From: Methylococcus sp. Mc7
Lineage (GTDB): Bacteria > Pseudomonadota > Gammaproteobacteria > Methylococcales > Methylococcaceae
DNA: 64,000 nt
Reading direction: 5' to 3'
Assembly (NCBI RefSeq): GCF_019285515.1
Contig: NZ_CP079095.1
Location: forward strand, 1,054,001 to 1,118,000
Part shown: one piece after another, positions 54,662 to 63,510 of the stretch
How positions within the stretch are numbered: position 1 is the stretch's first letter
Layout of the letters: every line of letters begins with the position of its first letter
Position numbers and translations under genes: made by a program
Notes under the pieces: model-generated
Databases searched by the model: none
What the model saw: only the letters and a program-made list of their open reading frames with translations
Told to the model about the DNA's origin: nothing

Positions 54662-55134
54662 TGCGGGAGTGTTACGTTGATTCCAAGGCCTTGGTAAAGC
54701 TTATGCCTCGTACCCGTCACAATCTGGATAAGGCTTTGCTTTTTCACAAGAATGCAAGGACAGAGGCTGAACGTTTTGAGCGCATCATCCGCGAAGCGCA
54801 AAATATCGAGCACAAAGTCAAGAGAATCCCTGCGCTACACCGGCTTTGGAAAGATGTGCTGCTCTGCCTGGAGCTGGTCAGGGATTATCGGCTGGGTCGG
54901 TACACACAGATCGCGTCTTGGGCGATTGCAGCCGTAGCCTTTGGCCTTTTGTATCTGGTCAATCCGGTCGAATTGATTCCCGATGTGATTCCAATCGTCG
55001 GCTATCTGGACGATATCGTCGTCTTCGTACTGATTCTTCGGCTCGTAAGGATCGAGCTCAGGAAATATGCCTCATGGAGAAAGAATCGTGCCGAATATGA
55101 GGCAGTTTTTTCCGGCCTCTTGGACCATGAATGA
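54658..55134 (+). CDS. DUF1232 (YkvA-like) membrane protein
   Basis: About 158 residues. A helical cytoplasmic half is followed by two TM segments around the DUF1232 signature YLVNPVELIPDVIPIVGYLD. Function unknown; YkvA-like proteins are often next to transporters. The start overlaps the feoC stop (ATGA), so it is part of the feo transcript. ATG at 54658 or 54661. Confidence 0.8.
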   Translation: MMRECYVDSKALVKLMPRTRHNLDKALLFHKNARTEAERFERIIREAQNIEHKVKRIPALHRLWKDVLLCLELVRDYRLGRYTQIASWAIAAVAFGLLYLVNPVELIPDVIPIVGYLDDIVVFVLILRLVRIELRKYASWRKNRAEYEAVFSGLLDHE

Positions 55135-55180
55135 ATCAATGATCGCAGCCGCCGTTTTCTGTCCCGATGGAGACCCATGC

Positions 55181-56029
55181 ATGCTAGATCCTTCGCTGAG
55201 CGGCTGGGTAAATCCTATATCCCGCTGGTTTGCAGATCAGGACCACATCCTGCAAGCCCTGCTGGCCGGGCTGATGACGTGGGGCGTGACAGCGCTTGGC
55301 GCGGCGCTGGTGTTTCTTGCCAAACGGGTCTATCAGAGGTTCCTCGATGCCATGTTAGGGTTTTCGGCGGGGGTGATGCTGGCTGCCAGCTACTGGTCGC
55401 TACTCGCGCCTGCGATCGCTTTATCGGAAGGGTACGGTCGTTTTGCATGGCTGCCGGCGGCGGTGGGATTCGGGCTCGGTGCCTTGGCACTCAGTGTTTC
55501 GGAAAGGCTCCTGCCCCATTTCCAACTTGGGGCAACGATGCGAGCCGAGGAAGGCATTGTGACGACTTGGCGGCGTACAATGCTTTTGGTTTTCGCCATC
55601 ACCCTCCATAACATACCTGAAGGACTGGCCGTCGGGGTGGCTTTTGGGGCTTTGGCCTGCGGCCTGGATACCGCCAGTCTCGGAGGCGCAATCGCGTTGA
55701 CGATCGGGATCGGTTTGCAAAATTTCCCCGAGGGCGCGGCAGTAGCCATGCCGTTGCGCCGCGTAGGCTGGTCGCGCTTACGCAGTTTCTGGTATGGACA
55801 GCTGTCTGCAGTGGTCGAACCGCTAGCAGCCGTACTTGGCGCCGCCGCCGTCTCGGTGTGCCTGCCCGTGCTGCCTTATGCGCTCGCGTTCGCCGCTGGC
55901 GCCATGATTTATGTGGTCACCGAAGCCGTGATTCCGGAATCGCGCGAGCGGGGCAATACCGGTCTCACCTCGCTGGGCACTATTTTGGGTTTCATTGTCA
56001 TGATGATCCTCGACGTGGCGCTCAGCTAA
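55181..56029 (+). CDS. ZIP family metal transporter
   Basis: About 282 residues with eight TM segments. The metal-binding helices are clear: TLHNIPEGLAVGVAFGAL (HNIPEG in TM4) and GIGLQNFPEGAAVAMPLRR (TM5 with the altered QNFPEG). It takes up divalent metals such as Zn2+ or Fe2+. The start at 55181 has GGAG 8 bases upstream; an ATG at 55127 would add 18 residues and overlap the DUF1232 gene. It ends 6 bases before the IS21 target duplication. Confidence 0.88.
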   Translation: MLDPSLSGWVNPISRWFADQDHILQALLAGLMTWGVTALGAALVFLAKRVYQRFLDAMLGFSAGVMLAASYWSLLAPAIALSEGYGRFAWLPAAVGFGLGALALSVSERLLPHFQLGATMRAEEGIVTTWRRTMLLVFAITLHNIPEGLAVGVAFGALACGLDTASLGGAIALTIGIGLQNFPEGAAVAMPLRRVGWSRLRSFWYGQLSAVVEPLAAVLGAAAVSVCLPVLPYALAFAAGAMIYVVTEAVIPESRERGNTGLTSLGTILGFIVMMILDVALS

Positions 56030-56334
56030 CGAGGTTGTGAATGGCGCTGAAAAACCGCGCATAGATGGCGACGAACGCATCCCAAGCCCGCTTCAGTCCT
56101 GATCGGAGGATGGATCGGGATGTGAAGACGTAGGGGGAAAGATGGCGCGGAAAGAGGGTGTGCGGTAAAAAGCGCCCTGCCGAAGAGACTTGGGTCGCGC
56201 CACGGCTCTCAACCGCCAAGTTTCGCTCCGTGACGCGCCCCACCCCTCCCTCGTGAGAGGGAATGCCCTGTCATTTTCCAAGGTCCGAACAATCCCGTCC
56301 AGACCGACGCTCCTCGGCGTGATGACCAACGCCA

Positions 56335-56778
56335 ATGGAGTCTTCGGGTCGTTTCTTTGTCTGCGGGCGCTGCCGCGTCCAAGTTCTGCTGTGCAGCCAC
56401 TGCGACCGGGGCCAGATCTATTGTGGCGACGGTTGCTCGAAGGTGGCGCGTCGCCGCTCCCTGCGGGAGGCCGGTCGGCGCTATCAACGCAGTCGTCCCG
56501 GTCGATTCGCCCATGCCGAACGGTCCCGTCGTTACCGCCTGCGCCGCAAAAACGTGACGCATCAGGGTTCACCCGCGCCGACACCTCAGGGTTTACTGCC
56601 GTCACCCTCGATGGCTGCCGCGAAGCGACCTTCGCTTCTCACCACCCCGCCGCCCATCACCGTTTGGCACTGCCATCGCTGTGGCCGGCGTTGTGCCTCG
56701 TTCGTCCGGCTCGGTTTCCGGCGCCGCCGAGGGTCTCACGCGATCCTTTTCACACCACCGGAGACATTCTCGACATGA
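56335..56778 (+). CDS. Zn-ribbon-like passenger protein of the IS21 element
   Basis: 147 residues. Cysteines CGRC, CSHC and CGDGC near the N-terminus, then a long Arg-rich stretch ([20 protein letters not shown]) and the phrase [11 protein letters not shown]. Similar proteins precede istA in IS21 elements of this branch. The stop overlaps the istA start (ATGA), which suggests that it is translated. The second half has two more CxxC-like pairs (CHRCGRRC). Role unknown; DNA binding is plausible. Confidence 0.6.
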   Translation: MESSGRFFVCGRCRVQVLLCSHCDRGQIYCGDGCSKVARRRSLREAGRRYQRSRPGRFAHAERSRRYRLRRKNVTHQGSPAPTPQGLLPSPSMAAAKRPSLLTTPPPITVWHCHRCGRRCASFVRLGFRRRRGSHAILFTPPETFST

Positions 56779-58304
56779 CCATCGCGCAAGAACTGGAGGC
56801 TCAAATCCTCCGTTACCATCACGTCGAACACTGGCGAATCGGCACCATCGCCACCCAGTTGGGGGTACATCGCACCACGGTGCAACGGGTGCTGGCCCAA
56901 GCCGGCCTGCCCGCCCGGGTGGCCCAGCCTCGGGCCTCCGCCGTGGATCCCTATGTGCCCTTCATCCGGGAAACCCTGGAGAAGTTTCCCACCCTGACCG
57001 CCAGCCGGCTCCATGCCATGGTGCGCGAGCGCGGCTATCCAGGCGGGGCGGACCATTTCCGCCATCTCATCGCCCTGCATCGGCCCAGACCCAAGGCGGA
57101 AGCTTACCTGCGGCTGCGGACCCTGCCGGGGGAGCAGGCCCAAGTGGACTGGGGCCATTTCGGTTATCTGACCCTCGGCCGGGCCCGGCGGCCACTCATG
57201 GCCTTCGTGATGGTGCTGTCCTACTCCCGTTGCCTCTTTCTGCGCTTCTTCCTGGACGCCCGCATGGAGAACTTCCTGCGCGGCCACGTGGCGGCCTTCC
57301 AGGCGTTCAACGGCGTGGCCAGAGTCCTGCTGTACGATAATTTGAAGAGCGCCGTGCTGGAGCGCCAGGGGGAGGCGATCCGCTTCCATCCCACCTTGCT
57401 GGCCCTGGCCGGGCATTACCGGTTCGAACCGCGGCCGGTGGCGGTGGCCCGTGGCAACGAGAAGGGCCGGGTGGAACGGGCCATCCGTTATGTTCGCGAC
57501 CACTTCTTCGCCGCCCGGACCTTTGCCGATCTGGCCGATCTGAACGCGCAGGCCTCGGCCTGGTGCCGGGGCTCTGCCGCCGAAAGACGCTGGCCCGAAG
57601 ACCGCAGTCGCAAGGTCGGCGAGGTTTTCGCCGAGGAGCAGCCCCGGCTGATCGGCTTGCCGGACAATCCCTTTCCCACCGAGGAGCGGACCGAGGTGAA
57701 AGCCGGCAAGACGCCTTACATCCGCTTCGATCTCAACGACTACTCCATTCCTCACACCCACGTCCGGCGGCTGTTGACCGTGATGGCCGATCCCGAGCGG
57801 GTACGGGTACTGGACGGGGTGGCGGTCATCGCCAGCCATCCCCGCAGTTACGACCGCGGCGCTCAGATCGAGGAGCCCGCCCATCTCGAACGGCTCGTGA
57901 CCGAAAAGCGCGAGGCCCGCCAGCATCGGGATACCGATCGGCTGACGAAAACCGTTCCCGCCAGCCCGTTGCTGCTGACCCAAGCGGCCGAACGCGGCGG
58001 CCGTCTCGGCGCCCTCACCCGCGAGTTGCTGGCTCTGTGGGAGCGCTATGGGGCCGATGAGCTCCAGGCCGCCATCGAGATCGCCCTCGAACGCGGCGTC
58101 CCTCATCCCAACGCCGTGCGCCTGGCCCTGGAACAGCGCCGCGAAGCCCGCCAACTCCCACCCCCCCTGGCCGTTCCCCTGTCACCCGCCGCACAACAAC
58201 GGGATGTCCCGGTTCGACCCCATGGCCTCGACGGTTACGACCAATTGGTGGACGGTCGCGACTCAAGCGACGTTTTGCAAGGGGAGGGCGGCCATGATCG
58301 ATGA
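56775..58304 (+). CDS. istA: IS21 transposase IstA
   Basis: 509 residues. N-terminal helix-turn-helix ([20 protein letters not shown]), then the integrase core with [15 protein letters not shown] (first Asp), [17 protein letters not shown] (second Asp) and [20 protein letters not shown] (Glu), and the Mu-transposase-like C-terminal beta domain. The start ATG at 56775 begins [16 protein letters not shown]. IstA and istB overlap by 11 bases. Confidence 0.95.
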   Translation: MTIAQELEAQILRYHHVEHWRIGTIATQLGVHRTTVQRVLAQAGLPARVAQPRASAVDPYVPFIRETLEKFPTLTASRLHAMVRERGYPGGADHFRHLIALHRPRPKAEAYLRLRTLPGEQAQVDWGHFGYLTLGRARRPLMAFVMVLSYSRCLFLRFFLDARMENFLRGHVAAFQAFNGVARVLLYDNLKSAVLERQGEAIRFHPTLLALAGHYRFEPRPVAVARGNEKGRVERAIRYVRDHFFAARTFADLADLNAQASAWCRGSAAERRWPEDRSRKVGEVFAEEQPRLIGLPDNPFPTEERTEVKAGKTPYIRFDLNDYSIPHTHVRRLLTVMADPERVRVLDGVAVIASHPRSYDRGAQIEEPAHLERLVTEKREARQHRDTDRLTKTVPASPLLLTQAAERGGRLGALTRELLALWERYGADELQAAIEIALERGVPHPNAVRLALEQRREARQLPPPLAVPLSPAAQQRDVPVRPHGLDGYDQLVDGRDSSDVLQGEGGHDR

Positions 58305-59052
58305 TCCCTTGCTACACCGCGCCCAGGCGCTGCATCTCCACGGCCTGGTGGCTCACTGGGCGGAGGTCGCCGGGCAGCCCTGGGTCGAAGCGCTGATCGG
58401 CTGGGAGGCACAGGAACGCCAGCGCCGCAGCCTGGAACGGCGCCTGCAGGCCGCCCACATCGGCTCGTTCAAGCCGGTCTGCGACTTCGACTGGAGCTGG
58501 CCCAAACGCTGCGACCGCGCCGCCCTGGAAGCCCTGATGACCCTCGACTTCCTCAAAGAGGCCGCCAACGTGATCCTGATCGGCCCCAACGGCGTGGGCA
58601 AATCCCTGTGGGCGCAGAACCTCGCCCATCAGGCCCTGCTCCTGGGCGCCACCGTCTTGTTCACCACCGCCGGGCAACTGCTCGGCGAACTGGCTGCTCT
58701 CGACAGCGACTCCGCCCTGCGCCGCAGACTCCGCCACTACGCCGCCCCGGACCTGCTGGTGATCGACGAGGTCGGCTACCTCTCCTACGGCAACCGCCAC
58801 GCCGATCTCTTGTTCGAGCTGGTCAGCCGCCGCTACCAGGCTCACAGCACCCTCATCACCACCAACCGCCCCTTCGCCGAATGGGGCGAGGTCTTCCCCA
58901 ATGCCGCCTGCGTCGTCTCCCTCATCGACCGCCTGATCCACAACGCCGAGGTCATCGCCATCGAGGGTGAGTCCTACCGCCTCAAGGAGGCCAAAGAACG
59001 CTCCGAACAACGCGCCAAACGGCGCCGCAAGAAAACCGAGGACAACTTATGA
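58294..59052 (+). CDS. istB: IS21 helper ATPase IstB
   Basis: 252 residues, AAA+ ATPase related to DnaC: Walker [21 protein letters not shown], Walker [14 protein letters not shown], sensor region [17 protein letters not shown]. It assembles IstA on target DNA. GGGGAGGG lies just before the ATG, inside the end of istA. Confidence 0.95.
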   Translation: MIDDPLLHRAQALHLHGLVAHWAEVAGQPWVEALIGWEAQERQRRSLERRLQAAHIGSFKPVCDFDWSWPKRCDRAALEALMTLDFLKEAANVILIGPNGVGKSLWAQNLAHQALLLGATVLFTTAGQLLGELAALDSDSALRRRLRHYAAPDLLVIDEVGYLSYGNRHADLLFELVSRRYQAHSTLITTNRPFAEWGEVFPNAACVVSLIDRLIHNAEVIAIEGESYRLKEAKERSEQRAKRRRKKTEDNL

Positions 59053-59273
59053 AACACCCGCATCAAGCGTCAGGACTGACCCGGGGCCTGCCGCTCCTCA
59101 TCCCCGACCACTGGACGCCCGAGCAGGCCCAAGCCGTCTTCGAAGTCCTGGACGATCTCCGCGAAAGGATCTGGGAGCATTATGCGCTCTCCCTACAGGA
59201 GCTTTATCGGCAACAGCGGCTGCCCGATGAAGCGAACCAACCACCTCCCGGTGATCCCGCCGAGCCGTTTTGA
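59049..59273 (+). CDS. Small last ORF of the IS21 element
   Basis: 74 residues. LIPDHWTPEQAQAVFEVLDD with LRERIWEHYALSLQELYRQQ forms a predicted helical bundle, acidic at the end. It overlaps the istB stop (ATGA) and lies inside the element, so it is a passenger. No function known. Confidence 0.6.
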   Translation: MKHPHQASGLTRGLPLLIPDHWTPEQAQAVFEVLDDLRERIWEHYALSLQELYRQQRLPDEANQPPPGDPAEPF

Positions 59274-59292
59274 GGCAGTCATCACCACACCG

Positions 59293-59315
59293 AAAGGGCC
59301 GCTCTGCGGCCCTTT
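59293..59315. terminator. Terminator at the end of the IS21 gene set
   Basis: AAAGGGCCGC (59293-59302) and GCGGCCCTTT (59306-59315) form a perfect 10-bp stem with a 3-base loop, followed by CTTTC. It lies 20 bases after the last IS ORF and should limit read-through into the downstream gene. Confidence 0.8.
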
Positions 59316-59415
59316 CTTTCGGGCGCCTTCCAACCGAAAACATCGCCATATATCGGCGCTTCCTCACCGCCAACTAACGCCGCCAGATATCCGCGCTTCT
59401 TGGCAGCCGCTAACA

Positions 59416-59420
59416 GAGGT
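59416..59420 (+). promoter_or_regulatory. Shine-Dalgarno regenerated by IS21 target duplication
   Basis: GAGGT, 10 bases before the ATG at 59431, is the right copy of the IS21 duplication. Removing the IS leaves a single GAGGT between the ZIP stop (6 bases earlier) and this ATG. Confidence 0.75.
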
Positions 59421-59430
59421 CGAAGTCAGC

Positions 59431-60426
59431 ATGAATTCTCGTCGTGGCAGACAGTTTCCGCTCAGCGAAATGCTCGCTGCGGTGTTCCTATTTATCCCAT
59501 TCGACACTGCGTCGCATGGATACGCCGGCAAGCGCATTTTTCCAACCACTCTCGCGATCGATGACCCGTTCGTGATGGATGAGTTCTCAGTGCTGGCAGA
59601 TCACTTCAAGGAGCCCGGCACTGACGAAACCTACGCGACTCAGGCGACAACGATATCTTTTGAATATACCGCACGCCTGACCAGACGCCTGGGGCTTCTC
59701 CTAGGCGGTGCATTCGGACATCTGGAACCGGAAAGCACCGATTCAGTAAACGCTTTGGGAAATCTGGAAGTAGGGGCCAAGTATCAGTGCCTCACCGATG
59801 CCGCCCATGAGGCGATCGCCTCCGTCGGCCTGCAAACGGCGTTGGGCAGTACAGGGATCAGCGCTCAAGGGAATTCTTTCACGACACTTTTTCCAGCCGT
59901 CTATTTTGGCAAAGGGATGGGCGACTTGCCGGCCTCGGCGAAACACCTTCGACCTCTTGCCGTAACTGGCATTTTTGGCGCCGAGTTTCCAGTCGATAGC
60001 CGCACCGCCACGAGGCATACTTGGGACAACGTCGAGTTAACGGAAAAGACCCATGGGGACCCCACGATTCTGCGTTGGGGGTTTTCCGTGCAGTACAGTC
60101 TGCAATACTTGCACGCCTTCGTGAGCGATACGGGGCTGGAAGCGCCTTACAATCAGATGATCCCGGAGGTGGAGTTCGCGATGCAGAGCTGTCTCAATGC
60201 CGGTTGCCAAGGTGAAATGACCGGAACCGTCAATCCGGGTCTGATCTGGTTTGGCAGGTACGTCCAGCTGGGAATCGCGGCTCAGATCCCGATCAATGCG
60301 CGTACTGGTAACAGCGTCGGTGTCTTGGCACTATTCCATCTTTTCATGGATGATATTTTTGCCGACTTCTTTCCGAACCGGCCCTGGCCGGTCTCCTTCT
60401 CCAGTGATCAGTTGGACAGATATTAG
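59431..60426 (+). CDS. Putative outer-membrane beta-barrel protein
   Basis: 331 residues. A likely signal peptide (SEMLAAVFLFIPFDTASHG) is followed by alternating amphipathic strands such as TISFEYTARLTRRLGLLLGG, GNLEVGAKYQCLTDAAHEAI and NPGLIWFGRYVQLGIAAQIP, as in the transporter/MetA-pathway outer-membrane family. It ends QLDRY rather than in the usual Phe/Tyr-strand, so the barrel call is moderate. It was the seventh gene of the feo-ZIP-radical SAM group before IS21 entered. Confidence 0.6.
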   Translation: MNSRRGRQFPLSEMLAAVFLFIPFDTASHGYAGKRIFPTTLAIDDPFVMDEFSVLADHFKEPGTDETYATQATTISFEYTARLTRRLGLLLGGAFGHLEPESTDSVNALGNLEVGAKYQCLTDAAHEAIASVGLQTALGSTGISAQGNSFTTLFPAVYFGKGMGDLPASAKHLRPLAVTGIFGAEFPVDSRTATRHTWDNVELTEKTHGDPTILRWGFSVQYSLQYLHAFVSDTGLEAPYNQMIPEVEFAMQSCLNAGCQGEMTGTVNPGLIWFGRYVQLGIAAQIPINARTGNSVGVLALFHLFMDDIFADFFPNRPWPVSFSSDQLDRY

Positions 60427-60432
60427 ATAAGT

Positions 60433-61395
60433 ATGAGTAACAACCTGACGTCGCTTGTCTTCGGCCCGGTTCCCTCGCGAAGGCTCGGGCGGAGCCTTGG
60501 TATCAACCATATTCCGCCGAAATCTTGCAGCTATTCCTGCCGTTATTGCCAAGTCGGACGGACAGCCCATACGGAAATCGAGCCCCGCGCTTTCTTTCGG
60601 CCTGAAGAGATTCGGCTGACCGTTGAAACCCGAGTCGAAGAGATTCGGCGAATTGGACAGACCGTCGATTACCTGACTTTTGTGCCGGATGGAGAGCCCA
60701 CGCTGGATAAGCACCTCGGCGAAGCGATCGACCTGTTGCGTCCTCTGGGCGTCCCGATTGCCGTGATCTCCAACGGATCTTTGCTTTGGCGGGAAGATGT
60801 TCGAAAACGGCTCGGCAAAGCCGATTGGGTGTCTCTAAAAGTCGATGCGGTCAATGAAAAGCTGTGGCGAAGCATCAACCGGCCCGATGATGCGCTGAGG
60901 CTTCCAGTTATACTCGACGGCATGCTCCGCTTTGCCGAACATTACGACGGCGAATTGGTCACCGAGACAATGCTCGTGGCCGGCGTCAACGACCATCCCG
61001 AGGCGGTCACGGCCGTGGCCAAGTTTGTAGCTCGATTGAAACCAAACAAAGCTTTCTTAGCCATCCCCATCCGGCCTCCGTCTGAGAAGGACGTGGGCGC
61101 GCCATCCGAGAAAAAGATTGTCCAGGCTTATTCCCTATTCACAGCCGAGTTTGCGAAGGTGGAATGCCTAACCGGCTACGAAGATGACGCTTTTGCCGAT
61201 ACCGGCGACGCAGAAAACGATCTTCTGAGCATTACGGCCGTACATCCCATGCGCGAAGAATCCGTTCGGCAATTCCTGGCGAATGCCGGATTAGACGAGA
61301 GCTTTGTGACAAGCCTGATAGATCAAGGCAAACTGAAACAAGTCGAATTTGCCGGCAAACGTTTTTTTGTTCGCCAAGTGGGCAGGGACGCTTGA
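60433..61395 (+). CDS. Radical SAM protein (COG0731 type)
   Basis: 320 residues. FGPVPSRRLGRSLGINHIPP precedes the 4Fe-4S motif CSYSCRYCQVG (CxxxCxxC), then TFVPDGEPTLD (the GEP/SAM motif), AVISNGSLLW and WVSLKVDAVN. A C-terminal winged-helix-like domain (EESVRQFLANAGLDESFVTS) is present. COG0731 includes wyosine-like enzymes, but bacterial members have no assigned reaction. It starts 6 bases after the beta-barrel gene, so they share a transcript. Confidence 0.85.
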   Translation: MSNNLTSLVFGPVPSRRLGRSLGINHIPPKSCSYSCRYCQVGRTAHTEIEPRAFFRPEEIRLTVETRVEEIRRIGQTVDYLTFVPDGEPTLDKHLGEAIDLLRPLGVPIAVISNGSLLWREDVRKRLGKADWVSLKVDAVNEKLWRSINRPDDALRLPVILDGMLRFAEHYDGELVTETMLVAGVNDHPEAVTAVAKFVARLKPNKAFLAIPIRPPSEKDVGAPSEKKIVQAYSLFTAEFAKVECLTGYEDDAFADTGDAENDLLSITAVHPMREESVRQFLANAGLDESFVTSLIDQGKLKQVEFAGKRFFVRQVGRDA

Positions 61396-61692
61396 ATGGA
61401 CCGGCGACCCATCCTAGGGTGCCGTCGCTGTTCGGGCGTGCTGATCGAGGGGAGAGTCGACTGGCCGTTCATCCAATTCATACTTGGACGTTTTCCTGCT
61501 CTTGCCGTTCCAGATGTTGTCCGCCCGCTGGGCCGGCGGTTCGTGCCTGCCATCACCGGGATGCTCCTCCAGTATCGCATCCGCTGCTCTCTCCGCCAAC
61601 ACCTAGCCTTAGTCAGCCGCTTCAGCTCACTCTTTGGGGCTCCGGACAACTGGGCGGGCTAGTGAGTGGCCATGGTCCGTTTATCCAGAATT
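61396..61692. other. Non-coding stretch between convergent genes
   Basis: 297 bases between the radical SAM stop and the oxidoreductase stop. An 88-codon ORF (61396-61662) begins one base after the stop, but its composition is not convincing and it has no ribosome site. I see no clear terminator hairpin with a T-run. Confidence 0.5.
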
Positions 61693-63426
61693 CTATATAG
61701 GCCGGGCATTGGAGTACTCTCCAACGTCACTTCGCGTACTTCCTCGATCACCCGTTTGCAGCCAGGCTTGATAGGTCTGCATTCCGCCGGAAAGTACCTT
61801 TACCCGTAGACCGTATTGCTGCAATAACCGATAGGCATAATAAGCGCGTTGGCCTACACCACACATCAGCCAGATTTCCCGATCTTGAGGTAGATCCTGT
61901 AGGCGATCACGCAAGGTATCGAGAGGAAAGTTCTGCGCATTCGGGAAATGGCCGCCCGTATATTCTGCCTCGCTGCGTACGTCGACCAGCAAGGCCTTGG
62001 TGTTTTCCAGCTCACCCCAATCTGCCAGAGGCAGATCGCCCCTTAGGTGGTTGCCGGCCACCATACCGACGAGATTGACGGGGTCCTTAGCTGCGCCAAA
62101 CTGGGGCGCATAGCAAAGTTCCAGTTCTTCCAGATCGAACACCCTGGCTCCCTGCATCATGGCAGTGGCAATGACGTCGATGCGTCGCGCCACACCAGCT
62201 TCACCCACAGCTTGCGCGCCTAGTATCCTGCCGTCCGTTTTGGCGAACAGCAGCTTAATGTGAATCGGCTTGGCGCCCGGAAAATAGCTCGCATGGTGGC
62301 CGGGATGCAGGTAGACCTTTTCGTAGCCTTGGCCGGCTCGTCGTAGCAGTGTTTCGCTCGGGCCGGTACAGGCAACGGTGAGTCCGAACACTTCGCACAC
62401 GGCGGTGCCGAGCACGCCCTCGAAAGCCAACGGATAGATCGGATCCGCACTGCAGTTGAGTTGATGAATAATGGCGGTGGCGGCCACCCGCCCCTGCCGG
62501 TTGGCAGGCCCTGCAAGCGGCACGAGCTGCCATTCGCGGGTAATGAGATTTTTCACTTCGACCACGTCTCCCACTGCCCAGATGGAAGGATCGTCGGTGC
62601 GCATGGATTCATCGACGCGAATACCGCCAAGGGCGCCCAACTCCAAACCGGCGGCCCGCGCGAGGGCGGTATCCGGACGCACACCGATCGCTACGATGAC
62701 CAGGTCGGTGTTCAGCATCGTCCCCCGCGAGGTGTGCGCCCCCAGAGTGTTATCCGGTAGCCGCTCGAAGCCCGCCGCACCTTCCCCCAAGCATAGATGG
62801 ACACCGTTGGCTCGCAGCCTGTCGGCGGCGTAGCCGGCCATTTCCGGGTCGAGTGGAGGCAACACCTGATCGGCCAACTCCAGCAGGGTGACTTCCAGTC
62901 CCAGCCGAACCAGATTTTCGGCCATTTCCAGGCCGATAAAACCGCCTCCGAGGATCAATGCACGCCGGGCTTGGGCTGCGGCCGCTTTTATCTTTCGGCT
63001 ATCCGGTATGGTACGGAGCATGAAGATGCCTGGCAGATCAATGCCTGGCAGATCTGGGCGGACTGGTTGTGCGCCAGTGGCCAAGACTAGAGCATCGTAA
63101 GGCTCTCGTCGCCTAATCCCAGTTTTCAAATCGAGCACCTCGACAGATTTGCTTTGGCGATCGATCCGAGTAACTTCGGTTTCGGTATGCACGTCGATGT
63201 TGAAACGATGTTTGAAAGTATCCGGATTTGCCACCAGCAAATTCGCTTCCGACTCAATCACATCGCCTACGAAATAGGGTAGACCGCAATTGGCAAAGGA
63301 GACATACGGTCCCTTCTCGAAGACGACGATCTCGCACCTTTCGCAGAGTCTGCGCGCACGGGCCGCGCAAGTAGCTCCGCCGGCGACGCCGCCAACGATG
63401 AGGATACGTTTCTTGGCTGGATTCAT
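61693..63426 (-). CDS. FAD-dependent CoA-disulfide reductase-like oxidoreductase with C-terminal rhodanese domain
   Basis: 577 residues. The FAD Rossmann motif ILIVGGVAGGATCAARARRL is followed by the redox cysteine in VSFANCGLPYFVGD (Cys47, the single-Cys CoADR/NADH peroxidase pattern). NAD-binding ALILGGGFIGLEMAENL and FAD-binding IWAVGDVVEV come next. A dimerisation domain leads to a rhodanese domain with the active loop LMCGVGQRAYYAYR. Such CoADR-RHD proteins reduce CoA persulfides or polysulfide. Reading is on the minus strand with 84 bases between its start and IS1380 copy D. Confidence 0.9.
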   Translation of the reverse strand: MNPAKKRILIVGGVAGGATCAARARRLCERCEIVVFEKGPYVSFANCGLPYFVGDVIESEANLLVANPDTFKHRFNIDVHTETEVTRIDRQSKSVEVLDLKTGIRRREPYDALVLATGAQPVRPDLPGIDLPGIFMLRTIPDSRKIKAAAAQARRALILGGGFIGLEMAENLVRLGLEVTLLELADQVLPPLDPEMAGYAADRLRANGVHLCLGEGAAGFERLPDNTLGAHTSRGTMLNTDLVIVAIGVRPDTALARAAGLELGALGGIRVDESMRTDDPSIWAVGDVVEVKNLITREWQLVPLAGPANRQGRVAATAIIHQLNCSADPIYPLAFEGVLGTAVCEVFGLTVACTGPSETLLRRAGQGYEKVYLHPGHHASYFPGAKPIHIKLLFAKTDGRILGAQAVGEAGVARRIDVIATAMMQGARVFDLEELELCYAPQFGAAKDPVNLVGMVAGNHLRGDLPLADWGELENTKALLVDVRSEAEYTGGHFPNAQNFPLDTLRDRLQDLPQDREIWLMCGVGQRAYYAYRLLQQYGLRVKVLSGGMQTYQAWLQTGDRGSTRSDVGEYSNARPI

Positions 63427-63510
63427 GGCCTCAGTTCTCCGTAGAGGAAAGGTGGAGGAGCTCGACGCCTTGAGTATCCGCGTCTTGGAAAAGGCGGTGC
63501 CTGCATATTA

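Larger units (their letters stand above)
56036..59415 (+). mobile_element. IS21-family element with target duplication on a Shine-Dalgarno
   Basis: 3380 bp. The 35-bp imperfect terminal repeats begin TGT (56036-56070 and the complement of 59381-59415; 23 of 35 match). A second related repeat lies just inside the right end (59344-59378), as usual for IS21 transposase sites. The 5-bp duplication GAGGT flanks it (56031-56035, 59416-59420). It carries a Zn-ribbon ORF, istA, istB and a small last ORF. It separates the ZIP gene from the next gene of the metal locus. Confidence 0.93.
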
